Assembly: GCF_010501055.1 (NCBI RefSeq)
Contig: NZ_QVMO01000041.1
Span: forward strand, 1 to 35,986
DNA from: Dysgonomonas sp. 521
Lineage (GTDB): Bacteria; Bacteroidota; Bacteroidia; Bacteroidales; Dysgonomonadaceae
Direction: 5' to 3'
DNA length: 35,986 nucleotides
Shown here: piece by piece, positions 30,330-35,986 of the stretch
Layout of the letters: each line of letters starts with the position of its first letter
Position numbering within the stretch: position 1 is the first letter of the stretch
Made by a program: the position numbers and the translations under genes
The notes under the pieces: generated by a model
What the model saw: only the letters and a program-made list of their open reading frames with translations
Told to the model about the DNA's origin: nothing
Database searches by the model: none

Positions 30330-31664
30330 TTATTTCAATGGAGGAAGTAACAGTACTTGATAACCTGCTTTGAGCGTTATTTTTACCGTTCGCATTTTTC
30401 GGCTGACATACTGTGATGCTCCCTGAATAGCACTCCGCCCCAAGTCGGCCAACAGTTGCGATCCGGCATCATCCGTTATTGTGATGCTACTTCCCATACC
30501 TGACCCCATATTGGCGGCAATCTCTTTGACGGCATTTATTTCCTCCGAGCCGGGAACGGAAATCCCTTGCCCGCCGTCTAAGTCATAGACCAGCAGTTCA
30601 ACCGGGATAACATTTCCGGCGTGTTGGATGGCATTAATGGTAATGCCCATTCTTTCGCCAGTGATACGTGCCGAGCCGGTTACCACCGTATTGGCGGGAA
30701 TACGATAATTCCCTGCCATCATGGGTTCCAATAGACGCAAACCCACTTCCTGCCCGTCGGTAATCGTTACTGTCTGATAGACACACGCCCTGATGCTGTT
30801 TTTTTCTTTCACATCTTCGTTTCCCGCCACTGTATTGAATCCCCAATTCCGGGGCTTGACAAATTCTTCCATAAAGACAGAATCCGGCATCGGGGCAGCC
30901 AGTAGCGATACTACATTGTGGCGTACCTGTGTAACAGGTTGTACGGCTACCTTGCCATTTGTCGTGTTGCCCACAGGCGTATTGCCACCGGAAGCCTGTT
31001 CTCCGCCGCCCATATAGCGGGCGGCAATAGCGTAGGATTTTTCAATCATCGCCAGTTGTTCTTCTTCGGAAGACTTACGTTCCTGTTCCTCTGTTAGCCG
31101 CTGTTCCAATTCCTGTATGCGTGCTTCCAAAGCAAGCTGCGCCTGTTCGTCCGTTTTTGTGGCGGGTTCTTCATAGAAATTACCTAACTGACGGTTTACA
31201 TCCTGATAGGCGCTGTTTGAAGTCTGGAAAGCATTTCCACTTCGGGAAGGCGTTCGATTGCCCGACGTAGGTTCTTCGTAATAATCCGGCGATTGTGGAG
31301 TTATTTTCACCTGTTCTTTTCCGGTTTCATTTTCTTCGCCCAGGTTAAAGGCAAAATCCTGTAAGGAACGCATTTTTTCCTGTTGTTTATTTTGCATCGC
31401 TTCCTGCATATAGGCATCACGCTTATCAGACACAATACCGCTCTCTTTGGGTGTCGGCAGGTCGGTATTAAAACCAACCTTTTGTTCCTCTTCTTTCTCC
31501 CCTGACGGGGCGAAGATGAGCCACATCGACCCGGCGAACAGCAGGAACAATAGCGGGAAGATGATCATCTTCTTTCGCTTTTGTAGCTCTTGTGGCGTGA
31601 GTTCCTTTTTCTCTTTCTCCACCACAGGCTTTTCGTTATTCTGATTCAAATTCTCCGTACTCAT
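30330..31664 (-). CDS. traM: Conjugative transposon protein TraM (VirB10-like)
   Basis: This 444-residue protein has a cytoplasmic N-terminus, one membrane helix (IIFPLLFLLFAGSMWLIF, about 34-51), a long linker with a coiled coil (RIQELEQRLTEEQERKSSEEE, about 182-202 in part) and a C-terminal domain ending LKAGYQVLLLPPLK. This fits the VirB10-like TraM that spans the envelope. Its first 29 bases overlap the end of traL, showing tight coupling. Confidence 0.9.
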   Translation of the reverse strand: MSTENLNQNNEKPVVEKEKKELTPQELQKRKKMIIFPLLFLLFAGSMWLIFAPSGEKEEEQKVGFNTDLPTPKESGIVSDKRDAYMQEAMQNKQQEKMRSLQDFAFNLGEENETGKEQVKITPQSPDYYEEPTSGNRTPSRSGNAFQTSNSAYQDVNRQLGNFYEEPATKTDEQAQLALEARIQELEQRLTEEQERKSSEEEQLAMIEKSYAIAARYMGGGEQASGGNTPVGNTTNGKVAVQPVTQVRHNVVSLLAAPMPDSVFMEEFVKPRNWGFNTVAGNEDVKEKNSIRACVYQTVTITDGQEVGLRLLEPMMAGNYRIPANTVVTGSARITGERMGITINAIQHAGNVIPVELLVYDLDGGQGISVPGSEEINAVKEIAANMGSGMGSSITITDDAGSQLLADLGRSAIQGASQYVSRKMRTVKITLKAGYQVLLLPPLK

Positions 31665-31944
31665 AATTAAAATCGTTTACTTGTTTTACACTATCCAGCA
31701 GCGATTGCTTCTGCCGAAGTTCCAGTTCCAGCTTTTCGATATGCTGTATCTGCATCCTTTCGCCGTTTCCTTTACCGATATGGTAAATGGAAGAAATGGT
31801 GAAGTAGATAGACAGCCCGCTTAAAGTCAATACCATGAAAATGGTTATCAGTATCCGGGCATCCTTACTGAGCGACCCGCACGCATAGCGGAGTCGGTCG
31901 CTCACCCATTCGAAGGGATTGATCCGTTTCTTTTTCTTTGCCAT
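31636..31944 (-). CDS. traL: Conjugative transposon protein TraL (DUF3989)
   Basis: This 102-residue protein has a basic N-terminus (MAKKKKRINPFEWV), one membrane helix (about 30-52) and a coiled C-terminal helix (EKLELELRQKQSLLDSVKQ). It matches the small TraL of Bacteroides elements. It overlaps traM by 29 bases and follows traK by 5 bases. Confidence 0.88.
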   Translation of the reverse strand: MAKKKKRINPFEWVSDRLRYACGSLSKDARILITIFMVLTLSGLSIYFTISSIYHIGKGNGERMQIQHIEKLELELRQKQSLLDSVKQVNDFNYEYGEFESE

Positions 31945-31949
31945 GATTT

Positions 31950-32573
31950 TTACCGTGCTAATGTCCGCAGGTCGCGGTTTTCGATTATTTCAAACTTCTC
32001 CATCGTAAAACCGTGTGGATTGTTATCACTCCGTACCGAGTTGATAAGGTTACACCGGGTAACCAATGAACGCTCAGTGATATTACTTTCACGGATAATC
32101 ATTTGCCGGGCGTAAGTCATGGCACGGTAGGGATAAGCACCCATATCAATCGCCACACTATCCACCTGAATGGTCTGGTTAATATTTCCCGACACAATCC
32201 GGTTGTAATACCCCTTTTCCTGCATGTCCTGATAATACGCAAAGGCACTTTTATCGACCAGAAACAAAGCCCGGTTGATATTGGATTCGATAGCCGAACG
32301 GTCGGGCGAGAGCGTGAAAAAGAGTTCGTGAAATCTTTTTATATGCTCTTTTGCTTCCACCGGACGGTTTTGAGATAAGTCTTGCGAGAGTGCCAGCATA
32401 AGGGATTTACCCTCGTCCAAAATGTAAATTTTCTGCCGCTGGGCTTCCGCAAACTGATAGGACTTGATTACGCTGAAAACCGCCACTATCGCACACAAAC
32501 AGAGGAAAACAATACCGAATATCCGTATCTGTTTGAAACTGCTTTCTATATTTTTTAATGATTTAAACTCCAT
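31950..32573 (-). CDS. traK: Conjugative transposon protein TraK (VirB8-like)
   Basis: This 207-residue protein has a short cytoplasmic start (MEFKSLKNIESSFKQ), a membrane helix (IRIFGIVFLCLCAIVAVFSV, 17-36) and a periplasmic domain with YYQDMQEKGYYNRIVSGN and TRCNLINSVRSDNNPHGFT, typical of TraK. It probably acts like VirB8 as an assembly factor. It lies between traJ and traL in the usual order. Confidence 0.92.
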   Translation of the reverse strand: MEFKSLKNIESSFKQIRIFGIVFLCLCAIVAVFSVIKSYQFAEAQRQKIYILDEGKSLMLALSQDLSQNRPVEAKEHIKRFHELFFTLSPDRSAIESNINRALFLVDKSAFAYYQDMQEKGYYNRIVSGNINQTIQVDSVAIDMGAYPYRAMTYARQMIIRESNITERSLVTRCNLINSVRSDNNPHGFTMEKFEIIENRDLRTLAR

Positions 32574-32606
32574 ATTTTTAATGATTAAAATTGATAAATC
32601 GACGGT

Positions 32607-33710
32607 TTACGGTGTAGGGCCGCCACCGCCCCCTGTCTGGTAATTCTGTCCGTTAGGGCCACTACCGCCGCTTCCGCCACCACTACCACCGCCGGATGAA
32701 CCGCCGGAAGATTTGCTGCCTCCACCCGCTGCTCTGCCCATTAGGTTTCCGGCGACAGCACCACCTACACCTGCCGTAAATGCTCCGGCACGGGCGATAC
32801 CACCCATTGCACCGCTTGCACCGCCACCTGATTGGATAATCCATTCGGCTACGGTCGGTACGCTGAAATAGCCGATGATACCGATGATGAGGAAGATGAT
32901 ATACACACCATTACTTCCGTCCGGTATATAGGACGGGTCTTGGAGTGCGACAATATCCGCCTGAAGCATCAAAGCCTGTATTTTAGAGAGTACCGCCGAA
33001 AAGATGTCCGCCACGGGCAACCACAGGTACACACTGATATACCGTGCTATCCAGTTGGTCAGTGTGGATTGGAATCCGTCATAAATGGAGAGTGCGAAAG
33101 AGAGTGGCCCCAAAATAGCCAGGACGACCAGAAAGAAGGTACGCAAGGTATCAATGGTCAGTCCGGCTGCGTTGTAGAGCAATTCAAAGAAATCGCTTAC
33201 AAGCTGTCGGAACCACATTTTTATATTATACCATGTGTGTTCCCACCACATCGACACCATTGTGCCGAGCTGACGAATGCCAAGTTCAGAGAATTTTTCC
33301 TCATACACCTCGTCATTTACAAGCCATTCTTTACCCTCACGCACCCGTGCCTCATATTCCAATGCATCCCGTTGTTGCTGTAATGATTCCACGTTCTCTA
33401 TCTGGCTTTCCAGAATGCCGTGAGCACCCTTTACAACGGGCGACATAACGGCATTGATAGTACCCAAAACGATGGTCGGGAAAAACATTATACACAAACC
33501 AATGGCGAATGGTCTGAGGAGTGGAAATACGTCAATAGGTTCGGCGCTTGCCAGCGACTTCCATACACGATAAGCCACGTAGAACAACGCACCCAGACCC
33601 GCCACCCCTTTGGCGACACCGATCATGTCGGCACAAAGGGGCATCATGTCCTGATACAGATTCCGGAGAATCTGATGCAGGTTTTCAAAATCTACTGCTA
33701 ACAACATCAT
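32607..33710 (-). CDS. traJ: Conjugative transposon protein TraJ (VirB6-like)
   Basis: This 367-residue inner-membrane protein has several helices (for example GAVAG-type and FAIGLCIMFFPTIVLGTINAV in part), the family stretch LRTFFLVVLAILGPLSFALS and a Trp-rich WWEHTWYNIKMWF. The last 50 residues are a Gly/Ser low-complexity tail (GGGSKSSGGSSGGGSGGG). It matches TraJ and would form part of the inner-membrane channel. It starts 3 bases after traI ends. Confidence 0.92.
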   Translation of the reverse strand: MMLLAVDFENLHQILRNLYQDMMPLCADMIGVAKGVAGLGALFYVAYRVWKSLASAEPIDVFPLLRPFAIGLCIMFFPTIVLGTINAVMSPVVKGAHGILESQIENVESLQQQRDALEYEARVREGKEWLVNDEVYEEKFSELGIRQLGTMVSMWWEHTWYNIKMWFRQLVSDFFELLYNAAGLTIDTLRTFFLVVLAILGPLSFALSIYDGFQSTLTNWIARYISVYLWLPVADIFSAVLSKIQALMLQADIVALQDPSYIPDGSNGVYIIFLIIGIIGYFSVPTVAEWIIQSGGGASGAMGGIARAGAFTAGVGGAVAGNLMGRAAGGGSKSSGGSSGGGSGGGSGGSGPNGQNYQTGGGGGPTP

Positions 33711-33713
33711 GGC

Positions 33714-34334
33714 TTACCAGTATCTTTCCGTTGGTTTACCATAGAGCGCACGTACCCTCTCCATATCACCCTTTTGCTGGCTGCGGATAAATGAAATGGA
33801 GATATTCTTATTGGTATAATACTTGGTCAGGTTGCGGTAATCGCACATCTTGGTATAAATCTGATCTATTGCATCCATACGTTCCTTATCGGACAGCGAG
33901 AGTCCGTTGCCGGGTGTAACGATGTTTTTCAGTTCCGTTACCAAAGCCCCGCCTTCTTCCAACAACTTGGCATAACCCAGCGCGATAGCTTCCAGTTCGT
34001 TCACGCTGAAATTGGGATCGGATACCATTCTGTTGAATCCGCCGGAATACATATTGGTAATCTCGCTTATCATTTCGATAGTCAGCTTTACTTTGCGGGC
34101 ATCTTTGATCAGGTTATTGACTGATTTAAGCGCATCGTAGTATTGCTTACCCTGCTCGTAGATTTTTACAGTTTCCTTTACGTTACTTACCAGATTGTTT
34201 ACGGTAGCAGAGGATTTAACCACCTGTTGAATGTTCTGCACCAGATTGGACGGATCGAGAACCGCCCATTGTGCTTTCGCCTGAAATGTGAAGCCGAAAA
34301 CGGCGACACACATTATTAAAATGAATCGTTTCAT
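33714..34334 (-). CDS. traI: Conjugative transfer protein TraI (DUF4141)
   Basis: This 206-residue protein has a signal peptide (FILIMCVAVFGFTFQAKAQ, cut about residue 21), then WAVLDPSNLVQNIQQVVKS, a typical DUF4141 start, and helical coiled segments. It resembles VirB5-like periplasmic proteins of Bacteroides elements. Order traI-traJ-traK is conserved. Confidence 0.9.
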   Translation of the reverse strand: MKRFILIMCVAVFGFTFQAKAQWAVLDPSNLVQNIQQVVKSSATVNNLVSNVKETVKIYEQGKQYYDALKSVNNLIKDARKVKLTIEMISEITNMYSGGFNRMVSDPNFSVNELEAIALGYAKLLEEGGALVTELKNIVTPGNGLSLSDKERMDAIDQIYTKMCDYRNLTKYYTNKNISISFIRSQQKGDMERVRALYGKPTERYW

Positions 34335-34392
34335 GTTTCTTACTTTTTATTTGTTTGATACTTCTTTTGAAAGGGAGAGCAGTAGCCGGTCG

Positions 34393-34710
34393 CTACTCCT
34401 CTGCCCTGTAATAGTCGCCATAGTCCGAAAGTGTCAATATGTCCCTTTCTGCATCGTATCTCAGTTGGATGCGCCCGTACAAATAGAAAAAGGTTACACC
34501 CCACCGATGCCACAAAGGACAGTTGAAAACCGTATGAGGATCATAAGAGAATTTAATCCGGTGATGATAAACTCCTGTGCGATAAATATGCACTTCCGGC
34601 ATCCGGCTACTATCCCCGCCACAGCTTACCCATTTCCCTCTTATTTCTTCCAACAGAAAATATTGTTGGCATTTCAGCGGATCGGACGTACTCCTGTTTC
34701 TTTTGCACAT
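34393..34710 (-). CDS. Small TraH/DUF3876-like protein (tentative)
   Basis: This 105-residue protein starts MCKRNRSTSDPLKCQQYF and contains LEEIRGKWVSCGGDSSRMPEVHIYR and LRYDAERDILTLSDYGDYYR. The order Gly-Lys-Trp then strands then Asp-x-Leu-x-Leu resembles the larger gene upstream, so the two may be related. It lies 14 bases after that gene. Assignment to DUF3876 is weak. Confidence 0.6.
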   Translation of the reverse strand: MCKRNRSTSDPLKCQQYFLLEEIRGKWVSCGGDSSRMPEVHIYRTGVYHHRIKFSYDPHTVFNCPLWHRWGVTFFYLYGRIQLRYDAERDILTLSDYGDYYRAEE

Positions 34711-34723
34711 GACCGTTTCCTCC

Positions 34724-35266
34724 CTACTTTATTTCTTCCGTCTGACGGGTATAGTCCGTACCCGGAGAAATCATTAATGTATCAGTTTGGGTATTGAGTG
34801 CGACCGATATAATCCGAACACAGTCTCCGTAAAAGATGATATCCCCGTCCATCCATATCAGAACATACCGATCATCGGACGGTCTTCCATTGCGTTTGAG
34901 GTAAGTGAGGACATAGTGTTCCCCTGCACGGGAAATTTCGATGCCGCGTCTGACATTATCTGCCATCCATCGACCGCACAAAAGGTTCATATCCTGCTCC
35001 TTACGACGGCGTTCTTCTGCATATCCACTTGTGAAAGGCCGCTGTGCAATTTCACTGAAAGAAACTCCTTTACTCAAAGGCGCAGGCTCCGACAAAAAAC
35101 AATCTTTCACATCGAACTCTTCCATGAGTATATCAAAGGATTCACCCAAAGCCTTTTCTTCTCCTGAGCCTATATTCGGCAGGTATGCTTTCATCAGGAT
35201 GCGGTTCATCCCTATCGCGTGAAGCAGCAACTTTTCCAGTTGCTCATTATTTAATTTTTCCAACAT
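34724..35266 (-). CDS. DUF3876 (TraH-like) protein
   Basis: This 180-residue protein has a helical N-terminal half (about 1-90) and a C-terminal DUF3876 core: LCGRWMADNVRRGIEISR, YVLIWMDGDIIFYGD, ALNTQTDTLMISPGTDYTR. Such a gene lies between traG and traI in Bacteroides conjugative elements (often called traH). Function unknown; no signal peptide. Confidence 0.75.
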   Translation of the reverse strand: MLEKLNNEQLEKLLLHAIGMNRILMKAYLPNIGSGEEKALGESFDILMEEFDVKDCFLSEPAPLSKGVSFSEIAQRPFTSGYAEERRRKEQDMNLLCGRWMADNVRRGIEISRAGEHYVLTYLKRNGRPSDDRYVLIWMDGDIIFYGDCVRIISVALNTQTDTLMISPGTDYTRQTEEIK

Positions 35267-35284
35267 GATTTTTTGGGGGTTTAT

Positions 35285-35301
35285 GGGGCGTTGGTCGCCC
35301 C
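35285..35301 (-). other. GC-rich hairpin between traG and the DUF3876 gene
   Basis: GGGGCG and CGCCCC form a perfect 6-bp stem around TTGGT within the 48-base gap. There is no T run on the minus strand, so it is probably an intra-operon RNA element that affects translation or stability. Confidence 0.5.
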
Positions 35302-35314
35302 GGTTTAATACTTG

Positions 35315-35986
35315 TTACTGCTTACTCTCGGCAAGCTGTTTTATCGCCAGTTCAATATCGCCGCCCAGCTTTTCAGCCAACTCCATTACTTCCATTTTTT
35401 CCGATTCCTCGGTTGTATAAGTCAGGTATTCCGACATGGAAACTTCGGTAGCATAGACAGCACTTTTCACACCGCCCAGACCGATCCAGACTTCTTTATA
35501 AAGCCTTGCGGGATGGTTAGACATATTGATGGAAAGTATCTGTGAACGCTCCTTATCAGTCAGTCCGAGTAGCGACTGGATAGCATCGAAGCGGTTCATG
35601 AATTTTCGTTGGTCGAGCAGTATCTTACAATCCGAATTATTGATGATACTCTCTTTTACCACTGGCGAAGAAATAATATCATCGACCTCCTGAGTAACCA
35701 CGATTGCCTCACCGAAATACTTACGCACCGTCTTATACATATAGCGGAGATATTCAGCCATATTTGCCGACGAAAGTGCCTTCCATGCTTCTTCCACGAT
35801 AAGTTGTTTTCGGACGCCTTTCAGCCTGCGCATCTTGTTCAGGAACGCTTCCATAATAATGATTGTGACCACGGGGAAAAGTTCTTTATTATGTAGGCTA
35901 AGCACCCAGCGCCGTATCATATTGCTATGGTCGGTTTCCAAGCACTCGCCTCCGAACCGGACGTACACCTTCCAGCGTATCCGGCT
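35315..35986 (-). CDS. traG: Conjugation ATPase TraG (VirB4-like), C-terminal part
   Basis: The frame runs off the right edge, leaving about 224 residues of the C-terminal ATPase domain. The Walker B strand QLIVEEAWKAL, the following VRKYFGEAIVVTQEVDDIISS and the late LSINMSNHPARLYKEVWIGLGG are typical of Bacteroidetes TraG, the VirB4-type motor of the transfer channel. The Walker A part lies outside the window. Confidence 0.92.
   Translation of the reverse strand, partial: SRIRWKVYVRFGGECLETDHSNMIRRWVLSLHNKELFPVVTIIIMEAFLNKMRRLKGVRKQLIVEEAWKALSSANMAEYLRYMYKTVRKYFGEAIVVTQEVDDIISSPVVKESIINNSDCKILLDQRKFMNRFDAIQSLLGLTDKERSQILSINMSNHPARLYKEVWIGLGGVKSAVYATEVSMSEYLTYTTEESEKMEVMELAEKLGGDIELAIKQLAESKQ

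Larger units (their letters stand above)
13550..35986. mobile_element. Integrative and conjugative element of the Bacteroidetes CTnDOT-like transfer group (left part)
   Basis: Tandem tyrosine recombinases at the left are followed by excisionase-type HTH genes, PcfK/PcfJ-like genes, a cargo region and a leftward operon with traG, I, J, K, L, M, N, O and Q in the order known from Bacteroides conjugative transposons. The right end, relaxase, coupling protein and traA-F lie outside the window. The left boundary is uncertain: it could be near 13.3-13.5 kb or as far left as the tRNA-Asp 3' end at 11626. Confidence 0.9.

Noticed and set aside
1..35986. CRISPR array, rRNA genes or insertion sequences
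   Set aside because: No regularly spaced repeats, no rRNA-like sequence and no transposase frame were seen.

Overview
The window reads as Bacteroidales chromosome (family level at best; a Dysgonomonas/Parabacteroides-type genome would fit). The evidence is Bacteroidetes-style promoters (TTTG, about 19-21 bases, then TAnnTTTG), weak Shine-Dalgarno sites, a Bacteroidetes-type rpoN, a single-domain arabinose-5-phosphate isomerase, and a conjugation operon with the traG-traQ gene set of Bacteroides conjugative transposons (CTnDOT group).

Bases 1-11.3 kb are core chromosome, all on the + strand: the end of an unidentified gene, a POT-family peptide transporter, a hypoxanthine/uracil-type DNA glycosylase, an aldo/keto reductase with a signal peptide, rpoN overlapping a degenerate PAP2-like membrane protein, gcvH, purE, and an arabinose-5-phosphate isomerase followed by a zinc-ribbon SDR-like protein. 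A compact two-gene RloA/RloB module (AAA ATPase plus TOPRIM protein, likely phage defence) sits between purE and the isomerase. A perfect 18-bp palindrome overlaps its probable promoter.

Bases 11.3-13.5 kb form a junction zone. Three closely spaced tRNA or tRNA-like genes come first, two of them structurally unusual. A large unrecognised gene on the other strand follows, and its last codons are antisense to the third tRNA. This is where the left end of the integrated element most likely lies, but no att repeat can be proved here because the right end is outside the window.

From 13.5 kb to the right edge lies an integrative and conjugative element (ICE). It starts with two tandem tyrosine recombinases, a truncated RhuM-like gene and two opposing excisionase-type HTH genes. 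Next is a + strand block of small membrane, PcfK-like, PcfJ-like and unknown genes (17.6-22.3 kb). A cargo region (22.4-27.5 kb) holds a kinase-like protein with a putative HExxH zinc peptidase, an unknown 152-residue protein, an HD-domain protein, and a CGGC/YoaP pair. A leftward transfer operon follows: traG (partial, right edge), two small proteins of which at least one is DUF3876-like, traI, J, K, L, M, N, O, Q and an M23 peptidase. Relaxase, mobilisation genes, coupling protein and traA-F are not in the window and presumably lie to the right.

The best candidates for something new are the kinase-like/HExxH pair in the cargo, the duplicated terminator-promoter cassette that drives two cargo units, the unusual tRNA trio, and the RloAB module with its palindromic control site. 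All functions are read from sequence patterns by eye; no database search was run.
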